Shown: positions 1 to 7,776 of the stretch, piece by piece | How positions within the stretch are numbered: position 1 is the stretch's first letter | Layout: every line of letters starts with the position of its first letter | NCBI GenBank assembly: GCA_947460445.1 | Contig: CANHHS010000001.1 | Span: 1 to 38,293, forward strand | Source: Opitutia bacterium | GTDB lineage: Bacteria; Verrucomicrobiota; Verrucomicrobiia; Opitutales; UBA953 | DNA length: 38,293 bases | Direction of reading: 5' to 3' | Made by a program: the position numbers and the translations under genes | Notes under the pieces: generated by a model | What the model was told of the DNA's origin: nothing | What the model saw: the letters and a program-made list of their open reading frames with translations, nothing else | Databases searched by the model: none

Positions 1-2304
1 ATTCGGCGCAAGACCTTCGCCCGAGAAAACATCGAAGCAAGTGACCGCTTCGACATCGATTTCCTTGCCCACTGCTTTCGCAGCAGCTTGGCGAAGACGC
101 TCAGCGACATCGCCAGCACCGGTCGACGTTGGAACAACTAAAGCAATGTCGCGGGTAACCGGCGGGAATGAACTGAAGGCTTCAAAACGAGCCGACTTAC
201 GTGCCGATGTAAAGGTCGCCCGTGGCAGCAGAATTTCACCCGCAATCACAGATCCGCGAATGTCCAAGCTGCGTGTCCAACGTAAATCGAGTAAACCGCA
301 AGCCCCCTCAGCCGCGCGACCACGGTCGGCGAGTGTCGCTGCATGGCCTTCTTGCCAGAGACCACTGGAAACATCGGACCACGTGAGGCGCGTGTTCGCG
401 ACTCCTGCAGCCGTGGCTATACCCGTGAGTAAACGCTTCGCGCTAAATAAATCAAAAGGTTCGCGCGTCTTCCAACTACGACGTGGAGCTTCTGTTAAAA
501 CCACAAAACCAATCGAGAGGCATTCGCGCACTTGCCCGTCGGCCATCGGGCGGAAAACCGCACCCACTTCAAAGAGTTGGCGCGGTTCAGCATGAAGCGA
601 AAGGTTTAATTGGAGTGCACGGGTAAGGCCTGGAATCAACGATGCGCGTAAATGGGTCTGATCGGCAGTCAGAGGGTTCTGCAAGGCGAGTTGTGCAGAA
701 CTTTTTGCATCAAGAACGCGCGTGACTTCAGTGGCATCGCATAACGAGTAGTGATAACATTCCGAAAAGCCTGCACCGGCGAGACGCAGTGCTACTTCGT
801 GTACGAAACTTGCGGCTGGTGACTCTTCCTCGCCAGGCAAGGGAGCCAGTGGACGGCCAACAGGGACCTGAGCTGTTCCGTGAATACGGATGTATTCCTC
901 CACCAAGTCAATGGGGCGATCGACGTCGGATCGGAATGAAGGCACGGTGACCTCAAGGCCTGTATTCGTGGCGTGCACGGTAAATCCAATGCGGCGCAGA
1001 ACAGCCGAGACATGCTCCTCGGGCGCAGGCGTCCCAAGTTTAGCAGCCACAAATCCATTGGGCAGTTTGATGGTGCGATCGGACCGGGGAGCTTTACCGA
1101 CAACAACCGCTGGGCCGACCACACGCGCACCGGCATGCTCAATTAATAAATCCGCAGCTAAGCGCGCAGCTAGGTCCACTCCAGCAGGATCGACGTCACG
1201 GGCAAAACGCTGCGAGGAGTCTGTCGCTAATGCATACTGACGAGCGACGCGACGGACCTCGCCAGGAACAAACCAAGCAGACTCTAAAATGACATCGGTG
1301 GTGGTGGTAGCCACACCGCTTTCGGCACCTCCCATAACGCCAGCCAGAACCAACGGGCGTGCTTCGTCTGCAATGACGCAGGTATTAGCATCCAACGTCA
1401 GCACGCGACCATCCAATAAAGTAAGGGTTTCGCCGGCACGCGCCGAACGCACTTCGATACCGCCTTTAACCTTTGCCGCGTCGAAAGCATGCAAGGGCTG
1501 ACCTGTCTGCAACATCACCCAATTGGTAATATCGACGACATTGTTCACTGCACGCAGACCTGCGGCCTCAAGGTCACGTCGCATCCAATCCGGCGAAGGC
1601 CCTACTTTGACATCACGCAAGGTGCGCAGGGTGTAATACGGACAGGTTTTAGAACTACTCTTAACGAAACCAAAGGCGTCCTTGGAGCTCGGCTTATCGG
1701 TTGTGCCGCTCGGTGCACGCGCCTCGAGTGGTTTAAGTGGGCGCCCTAAAGAAGCCGCAATTTCGCGTGCTACACCACGTAAGCCCAAGCAATCGCCACG
1801 GTTAGCGGTCACGGCAACTTCAAGGACGACATCCGGCGACGGGAAAAGTTTATGGATAGGTGTGCCGAGTGCTGGCGCGCGTGCAGTCAAAATGAGCAAA
1901 CCATCTTCACCTGCAGGCAAACCGAGTTCGGTTGCCGAACAAAGCATGCCATGGGAATCGACGTCGCGAAGTTTCGAAGATTTGATTTCGAAATTTCCGG
2001 GAAGAATCGCTCCGGGTAAAGCAACTGGTACGCGGTCATTGACTTTAAAATTCTTGGCACCGCAAACGATTTGGCGAAGAACGCCGTCACCGGTATCAAC
2101 TTGGCAAACACTCAAGCGATCGGCTTTAGGATGTTTCTCGAACGAACGAATCTCACCAACGACTAGATGCTCGATGGGCTGCAGGCCGAAGGTGGTAACC
2201 GAATCGACTTCGAGGCCGAGCATCGGCAGCAATTCGGAAACCTGTGTCGGGGTAACCCCAGACAGGTCGACGTGGCGCTCGAGTGATTGAAATGAAACGC
2301 GCAT
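1..2304 (-). CDS. pheT: Phenylalanyl-tRNA synthetase beta subunit (3' end outside window)
   Basis: Beta chain of the cytoplasmic alpha2beta2 PheRS, which charges tRNA-Phe. I translated the minus strand from the ATG at 2304; the frame stays open to base 1, giving 768 residues, so perhaps 30-50 C-terminal residues lie outside. An EMAP-type tRNA-binding domain is visible at about residues 40-150 (HPKADRLSVCQVDTG, then QIVCGAKNF). The B3/B4 editing region follows (ANRGDCLGLRGVAREIA; VNNVVDITNWVM), then a B5-like DNA-binding domain, and the start of the FDX-ACB anticodon-binding domain (FPPVTRDIALVVP). It starts 4 bases after the pheS stop, so the two subunits are probably translationally coupled. 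No Shine-Dalgarno sequence precedes the ATG. The identification is secure; only the C-terminus is missing. Confidence 0.97.
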   Translation of the reverse strand, partial: MRVSFQSLERHVDLSGVTPTQVSELLPMLGLEVDSVTTFGLQPIEHLVVGEIRSFEKHPKADRLSVCQVDTGDGVLRQIVCGAKNFKVNDRVPVALPGAILPGNFEIKSSKLRDVDSHGMLCSATELGLPAGEDGLLILTARAPALGTPIHKLFPSPDVVLEVAVTANRGDCLGLRGVAREIAASLGRPLKPLEARAPSGTTDKPSSKDAFGFVKSSSKTCPYYTLRTLRDVKVGPSPDWMRRDLEAAGLRAVNNVVDITNWVMLQTGQPLHAFDAAKVKGGIEVRSARAGETLTLLDGRVLTLDANTCVIADEARPLVLAGVMGGAESGVATTTTDVILESAWFVPGEVRRVARQYALATDSSQRFARDVDPAGVDLAARLAADLLIEHAGARVVGPAVVVGKAPRSDRTIKLPNGFVAAKLGTPAPEEHVSAVLRRIGFTVHATNTGLEVTVPSFRSDVDRPIDLVEEYIRIHGTAQVPVGRPLAPLPGEEESPAASFVHEVALRLAGAGFSECYHYSLCDATEVTRVLDAKSSAQLALQNPLTADQTHLRASLIPGLTRALQLNLSLHAEPRQLFEVGAVFRPMADGQVRECLSIGFVVLTEAPRRSWKTREPFDLFSAKRLLTGIATAAGVANTRLTWSDVSSGLWQEGHAATLADRGRAAEGACGLLDLRWTRSLDIRGSVIAGEILLPRATFTSARKSARFEAFSSFPPVTRDIALVVPTSTGAGDVAERLRQAAAKAVGKEIDVEAVTCFDVFSGEGLAPN

Positions 2305-2308
2305 GGTC

Positions 2309-3349
2309 TTAGGCGAACTGACGCAAGAAGCGCAGATCGTTAGCGTAAAAATGGCGGATGTCGTCGATGCCGTGCACCAACATGGCTATACGCTCAAGGC
2401 CAAGGCCGAAAGCGAGCCCTGACCACTCGGTCGCATCAAGACCGCATGACTCAAGAACCTTCGGGTCAACAAGACCGCAACCCAGCACTTCAAGCCAGCG
2501 GTCAGAAAGGCGCCCGAGATTCGGCGAGCGAATATCCATTTCGAAACTAGGCTCAGTGAAAGGGAAGAAAGACGGGCGAAGTCGGGTTTCTGCTTCAGGG
2601 CCGAAAGTTTCTTTAACAAAGAAATCAAGCACGCCACGAAGGTCAGCCAAGGTGACATGGCGGTCGACCCAGAGGCCCTCCACTTGGTGGAAGTTTGCCG
2701 AGTGGGTAGCATCAACGGCATCACGTCGGAAACAGCGCCCAGGAGCCACAATGCGCAAAGGGGGTTTGCGCGAGAGCATCGTGCGCACCTGCACGCTCGA
2801 AGTATGGGTGCGTAATAACAGATCTTCGTCACCTTTGCGCAGCGCATCGATGGAGCGAAATGATTTAGGTAAATAGAAAGTGTCCTGCATATCGCGCGCA
2901 GGGTGATCAGCCGGCGTATTCAACGCATCGAAGCAATGCCACTCCGTCTCGACTTCAGGTCCTTCGGCGATGACGAAACCTAATTTACGAAATGTGGCGA
3001 GGATCCGCTCGCGCGTGCGCGTCAATGGATGCAACGAACCCGACGCAACATCTGGACTCGCTAGTGAAGGATCGATGGTAGGCCCAAGCAGTGCAGCCAA
3101 TTCTGCCTGCTCAACACGCGCTGACACTGTCGCCAGGATTTCATCGAGTTGAGCTTTAGCTGCGTTGACCATCTTGCCGGCAGCCGGCCGCTCTTCTTTG
3201 GAAAGCGTGGCCATCCCGCGCATCACGAGAGTCAGCGAACCGTTGGGGCCAACGAGACGAGCCTTGAGGGCTTCGAGTTCAGCACGGGTACGGATTTGCC
3301 CAGCGGCGTCGGCCGCCTCTTTGAGCGCGCTGTCGAGTTGCGACTGCAT
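2309..3349 (-). CDS. pheS: Phenylalanyl-tRNA synthetase alpha subunit
   Basis: Catalytic alpha chain of PheRS (346 residues, a normal length). The N-terminal coiled-coil arm (about 1-90) is followed by a class II synthetase core: motif 1 region GPEVETEWHCFDALN with HPARDMQDTFYL, motif 2 region LLRTHTSSVQVRTM then FHQVEGLWVD, and motif 3 GLGLERIAML near the C-terminus. It is the third gene of rpmI-rplT-pheS-pheT. A terminator-like hairpin stands 46 bases before the ATG, so pheST expression may be set by read-through from the ribosomal protein genes. No Shine-Dalgarno sequence is visible upstream (CACCTTTAACCCC then ATG). Confidence 0.98.
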   Translation of the reverse strand: MQSQLDSALKEAADAAGQIRTRAELEALKARLVGPNGSLTLVMRGMATLSKEERPAAGKMVNAAKAQLDEILATVSARVEQAELAALLGPTIDPSLASPDVASGSLHPLTRTRERILATFRKLGFVIAEGPEVETEWHCFDALNTPADHPARDMQDTFYLPKSFRSIDALRKGDEDLLLRTHTSSVQVRTMLSRKPPLRIVAPGRCFRRDAVDATHSANFHQVEGLWVDRHVTLADLRGVLDFFVKETFGPEAETRLRPSFFPFTEPSFEMDIRSPNLGRLSDRWLEVLGCGLVDPKVLESCGLDATEWSGLAFGLGLERIAMLVHGIDDIRHFYANDLRFLRQFA

Positions 3350-3394
3350 GGGGTTAAAGGTGTGTCGGACGAGGCCCTCTTCGCAAGCGAAAGC

Positions 3395-3432
3395 ACCCTA
3401 AAACAGCGAGACCCCGGTAACCGGGGCCTCGC
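3395..3432 (-). terminator. Terminator-like hairpin between rplT and pheS
   Basis: Read on the minus strand, a 12-base-pair stem (3421-3432 with 3406-3417, one G-U pair) closes a three-base TTA loop at 3418-3420. It is followed by TGTTTTA. This has the shape of an intrinsic terminator or attenuator inside the operon, 23 bases after the rplT stop. E. coli controls pheST by attenuation in the same gap, but no leader peptide fits in the 23 bases here, so simple partial termination is more likely. Confidence 0.6.
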
Positions 3433-3455
3433 GAAAGGGCGATGAGCCGACCGGC

Positions 3456-3812
3456 TTAGGCCAAAGCGGCCTTAGCCTTACCAACAATCGCTTCGAATGC
3501 AGGAGCGTCGTGAATGGCGAGCTCGCTGAGATTCTTACGGTCGAGGGTGATGTTGGCTTTCTTCAAGCCAGCGATGAGGCGGCTGTAAGTAATGCCGAGA
3601 GGACGGCAGGCAGCATTGAGACGCACGATCCAAAGCTGACGGAAGTCAGTCTTCTTTTCGCGACGGTCGCGGTAAGCGAACTTTTCAGCGCGCTGAACAG
3701 CCTCCATCGCATGGAGATAAAGGCGTGATTTACTGCCAAAGTAACCTTTGGCACGTTTCAAGGTCCGCTTGCGGCGGGCCTTGGTGTAGGGAGCGTTAGT
3801 AACGCGAGGCAT
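3456..3812 (-). CDS. rplT: 50S ribosomal protein L20
   Basis: Assembly protein of the large ribosomal subunit; 118 residues, the normal length. The basic N-terminal helix is typical (TKARRKRTLKRAKGYFGSKS), followed by the globular domain with RQLWIVRLNAACRPLGITYS and IAGLKKANITLDRKNLSELA. In many bacteria L20 represses its own operon by binding the mRNA. Here it lies between rpmI and pheS, the standard order, but the usual first gene, infC, is not upstream and lies on the opposite strand at 4825. Confidence 0.98.
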   Translation of the reverse strand: MPRVTNAPYTKARRKRTLKRAKGYFGSKSRLYLHAMEAVQRAEKFAYRDRREKKTDFRQLWIVRLNAACRPLGITYSRLIAGLKKANITLDRKNLSELAIHDAPAFEAIVGKAKAALA

Positions 3813-3841
3813 GTTATATGTGTGGTTTAGTTTCTCGAGCC

Positions 3842-3869
3842 GGCGGGTCGCCTGGGAGTGTCACCCGCC
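3842..3869 (-). promoter_or_regulatory. Stem-loop in the rpmI-rplT gap
   Basis: A perfect 7-base inverted repeat (GGCGGGT at 3842-3848, ACCCGCC at 3863-3869) with a 14-base loop sits in the 85-base gap between rpmI and rplT. There is no U tract, so it is not a terminator. It could be an L20 recognition structure or a processing site; nothing in the sequence decides this. Confidence 0.3.
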
Positions 3870-3897
3870 TGACTGCGAAATAGATTAGCCGAGAGCC

Positions 3898-4089
3898 TTA
3901 GGCCCAAGGCATGGAAATTTTCATGGACTTCTCGAAGCCAGAATCGACGCGCTTCGATTTATTGGCACGACGGCGTTGTTTGCGCGACTTGCTGGAAAGC
4001 AGGTGGCGACCATTCGGTGAGCGGCGCATGACCTTACCGGTACCGGTAACCTTGAAGCGCTTGGAGATAGACTTGCGGGTCTTTTGCAT
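3898..4089 (-). CDS. rpmI: 50S ribosomal protein L35
   Basis: Small basic large-subunit protein; 63 residues from the ATG at 4089 (MQKTRKSISKRFKVTGTGKV...). The reading frame is open six codons further upstream (to 4107), but L35 proteins begin at the chosen methionine. The motifs SISKRFKVTGTGKVMRR and RHLLSSKSRKQRRR are diagnostic. It is the first gene of the rpmI-rplT-pheST operon. I see no clear promoter or Shine-Dalgarno sequence in the 152-base divergent region upstream. Confidence 0.97.
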   Translation of the reverse strand: MQKTRKSISKRFKVTGTGKVMRRSPNGRHLLSSKSRKQRRRANKSKRVDSGFEKSMKISMPWA

Positions 4090-4241
4090 GACAGAATGGT
4101 CGAACAAAGGGGGTTGAGGGGTACTTGTAAAGTGCGAATGTCTAAGGAAGCGTCAGGCCTTAGCCCCGAATCGAGCCCGTATCCTTGCAGATTTAGCCAT
4201 TACCCCTACCCCTATAGCCGTATTCATCCCGCTAAACCCCC

Positions 4242-4721
4242 ATGCTTACCCCCGGTAAAAAACCTAAACTTGGCTTTAAAGTCAGCGCCCTAGTCAATGG
4301 AGCACCCATTGAAACGACCTTCGCCAAACTCATAGCGGAAGGCCCAACGGCGGTCTCCGTCTGGATGCGCAACCATACCTCAAGTTGCGACAAGCAGTCT
4401 GTAGCCCTGGCTAAGCACGAGAAAGCCATCTTGAAGGCAGGCTATCGACTCATCGGCATCTCTCGGGATAGCTGTGCTTCGCATGCTAAATACGCAGCCA
4501 AACACGCCTTAAAGTACACCTTGGTCGCGGACCCCGAGGACCTGTTTTCGCAGGCCTTGGATGCCGTGATCGAAAAATCAATGTATGGTAAAAAATATCA
4601 AGGTCCTGCCCGGGCGGCTTATGTTTTTGATGTGACTGGAAAATTGACAGCCGTCATCGACAAAGTGGATGCAGCAGAGCACGGCAAACAAGTGCTCGAC
4701 GTTCTAAAAAACGCCCACTGA
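4242..4721 (+). CDS. PrxQ/BCP-like peroxiredoxin
   Basis: 159-residue thioredoxin-fold protein of the AhpC/TSA group, which reduces peroxides using a peroxidatic cysteine. The fold order fits: beta strand VSVWMRNHTSSCDKQ, helix, then YRLIGISRDSCASHAKYA and YTLVADPEDLFSQALDAV, ending in AAYVFDVTGKLTAVIDKV. The peroxidatic cysteine would be C49 in TSSC, replacing the usual TPGC. C78, in the alpha-3 region, could be the resolving cysteine, as in PrxQ proteins with a distant partner. There is no signal peptide, so it is probably cytoplasmic. It stands alone between rpmI and infC. The family call is good; the substrate is unknown. Confidence 0.8.
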   Translation: MLTPGKKPKLGFKVSALVNGAPIETTFAKLIAEGPTAVSVWMRNHTSSCDKQSVALAKHEKAILKAGYRLIGISRDSCASHAKYAAKHALKYTLVADPEDLFSQALDAVIEKSMYGKKYQGPARAAYVFDVTGKLTAVIDKVDAAEHGKQVLDVLKNAH

Positions 4722-4768
4722 CCCTCATTACTCAATCTAGGAAACCGCTGGGTTCCCTTAATCCATGC

Positions 4769-4797
4769 TTGAATCAGGGCGTAGCGTTAAGGATAGT
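4769..4797 (+). promoter_or_regulatory. Possible sigma-70 promoter of infC
   Basis: TTGAAT (4769-4774) and GATAGT (4792-4797) are separated by 17 bases and stand 27 bases before the infC ATG, which would leave a leader of about 20 bases. Each hexamer matches the consensus at four of six positions, so the call is tentative. Confidence 0.35.
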
Positions 4798-4824
4798 TAA
4801 CCCAACACACCCCCAGCGCACCTG

Positions 4825-5490
4825 ATGTCATTGCCTTTCCGTCCGACCGGCCCACGGCCGAAACCCACTCAGAACAGAGGCAATTTTAGGCGCGACCCAA
4901 TGGATCGTGGTCCCAAGCGCAACGAACGTATTCGTGCGACTGAAGTCCGCGTGATTACCGCTGCAGGCGAAATGCTCGGAGTCATGCCAGTCGAAAAAGC
5001 ACTCGGCCTCGCCAAAGAACAGGGAGTCGACTTAATTGAAATTGCTGGAACGGCGGTACCGCCTGTCTGCAAACTTATCGAACTGGGTAAGTTCCTCTAC
5101 GAGGAATCGAAGAAGTCGAAGCACCAAAAACATACGGCGAAGATGAAGGAGCTGAAGTTCCGCCCGCGTATCGACACGCACGACCTCTTTATCAAAATCC
5201 GCCGCGCAGAAAACTTCCTCTACCACGGACATAAAGTTAAACTCGTTCTACAGTACCGCTACCGCGACCTAGAGCATGCTGAAATTGGCATTGAAACCGT
5301 GAAGCGCGTGATCGCTGAACTCGCAAATGTTTGTACCGCTGACAGCGTACCCAAGCGCACAGGCCGTAGCATTGTCTTAGGCTTAACTCCCCTTCAACAG
5401 AATCGCCGAAAGCTCGTCCACAACGCAGAACCGGGCGACGAGAACATGGAAGACGACTCCGCCGTGGCCGACGAGCCCGACGAGCAGTAA
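4825..5490 (+). CDS. infC: Translation initiation factor IF-3
   Basis: Binds the 30S subunit and checks start-codon selection. 221 residues, longer than the usual 170-180. Residues 1-30 are a basic, disordered extension (PTGPRPKPTQNRGNFRRDP), then the N-domain (NERIRATEVRVITAAGEMLG; VDLIEIAGTAVPPVCKL) and C-domain (KELKFRPRIDTHDLFIKI). A tail of about 25 acidic residues (PGDENMEDDSAVADEPDEQ) ends the protein. It starts at an ordinary ATG rather than the AUU/AUC used for autoregulation in enterobacteria. It is split from rpmI-rplT, which run the other way from 4089. The amidase gene follows after 16 bases. Confidence 0.96.
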   Translation: MSLPFRPTGPRPKPTQNRGNFRRDPMDRGPKRNERIRATEVRVITAAGEMLGVMPVEKALGLAKEQGVDLIEIAGTAVPPVCKLIELGKFLYEESKKSKHQKHTAKMKELKFRPRIDTHDLFIKIRRAENFLYHGHKVKLVLQYRYRDLEHAEIGIETVKRVIAELANVCTADSVPKRTGRSIVLGLTPLQQNRRKLVHNAEPGDENMEDDSAVADEPDEQ

Positions 5491-5506
5491 GACGACGAGC
5501 GCACCC

Positions 5507-6469
5507 ATGCGCATCTTTCTCTTACTCGTTCTCGCAACGGTTGTATCCCGTGCTGACGAAATTTGGCTCGGAGAGTCCATGGCGCGGCTCGGGTTTTCCA
5601 ACAACGCACCTGTGCGCGAAGGTCAAGAGGAGCGCTTTGAGCGAAATAATCCACGCACTGTTGTCATCGTCGAGCGAGACAAAGAGAGCATCACTATCAA
5701 CGGCATCCGGATCGATATAGAGAGAGCCGTACGTGCGAAGGCGTATAAAGTCAGAGGACAACCTGACGTCATGCGCCTGACTATCGAACGCTGTGATTAC
5801 GAGAAAGTTCTTGTTCCGCTTCTCTGGGGCCCGCCCACCGGATCCCGCAGACCACTGCGTATTGTTCTCGATCCTGGCCATGGCGGCGCTGATTCGGGCA
5901 CGGTCAATTCAGCGCTCAATCTCCAAGAGAAAAATCTCACGCTCGATTTAGCCAAACGGCTAGCAATCTTGCTTCAACAAAGTGGCCACGAAGTTCTTTT
6001 AACGCGCTCGACGGACACCGCCGTCGCACTCACCGAACGATCAAAGTTTGCCAATCAAGTTAAGGCCGACCTCTTCCTCAGTTTGCATTTCAACGCAGGC
6101 CCAACAAATCGAGCTGCGGGCACAGAAACCTACTGGCTTACCCCCGGGGGACAGCACTCCACTAAAGACTCCGCAAACACAGGCTCAACAGCGCAACTCC
6201 CAGGCAACGACTACGATGCGCTCAATATTAACTTAGCCTACGAGATACAACGTGCACTGATTGCAGGCCTCGGCAGCAACGATCGCGGCACACGACGCGC
6301 TCGCTGGGTTGTGCTCAAAGACCTCAAATGCCCAGGCGTTCTCATTGAGTCTGCATTCCTTTCAGATATGACGGAAGCGCGCATTTACACGCAAGATGCA
6401 GCCCGGCAGCGACTCGCTCAGATAATCGCTGCAGGCGTTGCCGCTTACGAAGCTAAGTTAAGGCGTTAA
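5507..6469 (+). CDS. N-acetylmuramoyl-L-alanine amidase (Amidase_3), periplasmic
   Basis: Zinc amidase that cuts the MurNAc-L-Ala bond of peptidoglycan. A short signal peptide (about 1-17, MRIFLLLVLATVVSRA) implies export. An N-terminal region (18-110) of unassigned beta-rich sequence precedes the catalytic domain (about 113-318). Expected zinc ligands are H125 (DPGHGGADSG), E141 (QEKNLTL) and H194 (LSLHFNA); the catalytic glutamate is E281 (GVLIESAFLS). The length of 320 is normal for an AmiC-like enzyme without an AMIN domain of typical form. It lies 16 bases after infC. Its products would feed recycling enzymes such as the MurU-AmgK fusion at 14233, though the two are not linked in an operon. 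Confidence 0.9.
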   Translation: MRIFLLLVLATVVSRADEIWLGESMARLGFSNNAPVREGQEERFERNNPRTVVIVERDKESITINGIRIDIERAVRAKAYKVRGQPDVMRLTIERCDYEKVLVPLLWGPPTGSRRPLRIVLDPGHGGADSGTVNSALNLQEKNLTLDLAKRLAILLQQSGHEVLLTRSTDTAVALTERSKFANQVKADLFLSLHFNAGPTNRAAGTETYWLTPGGQHSTKDSANTGSTAQLPGNDYDALNINLAYEIQRALIAGLGSNDRGTRRARWVVLKDLKCPGVLIESAFLSDMTEARIYTQDAARQRLAQIIAAGVAAYEAKLRR

Positions 6470-6517
6470 TTGCTTTCAGCATTTGCACTCAACGCTCTGG
6501 CATGAGAGAAAATAATC

Positions 6518-7717
6518 ATGCACGCGGAAGAAACCCCACTGCCGATGGCTAGACTAGCTATACGATGGAGCGTTCTCATGCTTGGCGTCTCTCTATCGGT
6601 CGGCGCCTGTGGTGCGGTTTTCCTACATACACTGGAATGGACGACGAACGCTTTTAAAGCCCACTCTACCCTAGGGATACTTGGGCTTCCCTTATGGGGA
6701 TTGCTCACGGTCTGGGCATATTCAACTTTCGCAGCCACCTCGGCAGGCGGGATCAAAACGCTTATCGAGCAGATTCGCGCGCCACAACCAGAGCCATTAC
6801 CACGGAGTATGGCGCCTGCTATTCTTGGCGGCACACTACTTGCTCACTTGGGTGGTGCATCGGTTGGACGCGAAGGCACGGCACTGCAATTAGGCGGCGC
6901 CTGTGCGGACCAATTCTCGCGTTTTAGTAAACTAACGTCGAGTGAGCGACAGACGCTTTTACTCTGCGGGGTGAGCGCAGGTTTTGCCGCAGTCTTTGGA
7001 ACGCCCCTCGCGGCTGCAATTTTTTCGCTCGAATTTATCAGGCGTCGCACCTGGCAATTCATTCCCTGCTTAGCCACTGCTCTGCTCGCTGACTGGACGG
7101 GTCAAAAATTCTTCGGCGTACACCACATGGATTATCACGGATACTTTCAGAGTGACAGTCTCACGACGACTACAGGGCTTGGTTGGGCTATCGTGCTGGG
7201 AGTTGCTTTTGGTATAGCTGCCAGACTTTACCTTAAAGCCGCCCGTGATAGTCGCCGTGCTTTCGCACGCATACAGAATCCATATTACCGTATACTTCTA
7301 GGATCATTCACCTTTCTCATCTTAATCCTCTGGTGGGATTTAAGTGCGTACACAGGACTTGGACTTAACAGTATTTCGGAAGCCTTCACACAGACGCCGC
7401 CGGTGTATTTCTGGATCCTAAAAATCCTACTGACGGCACTTTGTCTCGCCGCTGGATTTAAAGGCGGCGAAGTCACCCCACTCTTCTGTGTTGGCGCAAC
7501 CCTCGGTGCATGCGTTGGTCCGTTCACAGGCTTACCCTTGGAAGTCTGCGTGGGCTTAGGCTTTGTAGCTGTCTTCGCTGGAGCGGGTGCTGTCCCGGTT
7601 GCAGGCGCAGCAATGGCATTCGAAATGTTCGGATTTGCGACAGGCACCTATGCGCTGGCTGCTTGTTTTGTGAGTTCACTCATAGCAGGCAAACAACGTC
7701 TTTACTCGGAGACATAA
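6518..7717 (+). CDS. CLC-family anion transporter, fluoride-clade-like
   Basis: 399-residue inner-membrane protein with about ten hydrophobic segments, a voltage-gated chloride channel (CLC) fold. The selectivity motifs differ from the common chloride type. GREGTALQLGG (about 116-126) keeps the gating glutamate but has T where GREGP has proline. GGEVTPLF (about 315-322) replaces GGIFAP. SAGGIKTL replaces GSGIPE. From memory, GREGT and GGEVTP mark the CLC-F fluoride/proton antiporters, so fluoride export is the more likely role. There is no C-terminal CBS domain. I saw no fluoride riboswitch in the 48 bases upstream. ATG 6518 is chosen; ATG 6545 is an alternative. Anion specificity is inference. 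Confidence 0.85.
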   Translation: MHAEETPLPMARLAIRWSVLMLGVSLSVGACGAVFLHTLEWTTNAFKAHSTLGILGLPLWGLLTVWAYSTFAATSAGGIKTLIEQIRAPQPEPLPRSMAPAILGGTLLAHLGGASVGREGTALQLGGACADQFSRFSKLTSSERQTLLLCGVSAGFAAVFGTPLAAAIFSLEFIRRRTWQFIPCLATALLADWTGQKFFGVHHMDYHGYFQSDSLTTTTGLGWAIVLGVAFGIAARLYLKAARDSRRAFARIQNPYYRILLGSFTFLILILWWDLSAYTGLGLNSISEAFTQTPPVYFWILKILLTALCLAAGFKGGEVTPLFCVGATLGACVGPFTGLPLEVCVGLGFVAVFAGAGAVPVAGAAMAFEMFGFATGTYALAACFVSSLIAGKQRLYSET

Positions 7718-7776
7718 GCGGTGAGCGGGGCCGCTTCTAACCTTCCCCCGACCATGCCTTTATATACAGTAACACG

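Noticed and set aside
41..2290. Plus-strand frames of up to 202 residues
   Set aside because: They lie antisense to pheT, whose protein is recognisable throughout; composition (Arg/Ser/Thr-rich) is that of a shadow frame.
3433..3455. pheM-like leader peptide before pheS
   Set aside because: Only 23 bases between the rplT stop and the hairpin, with no start codon followed by Phe codons.
6470..6517. Fluoride riboswitch before the CLC gene
   Set aside because: The short gap lacks the conserved crcB-motif elements and is too short for the aptamer.
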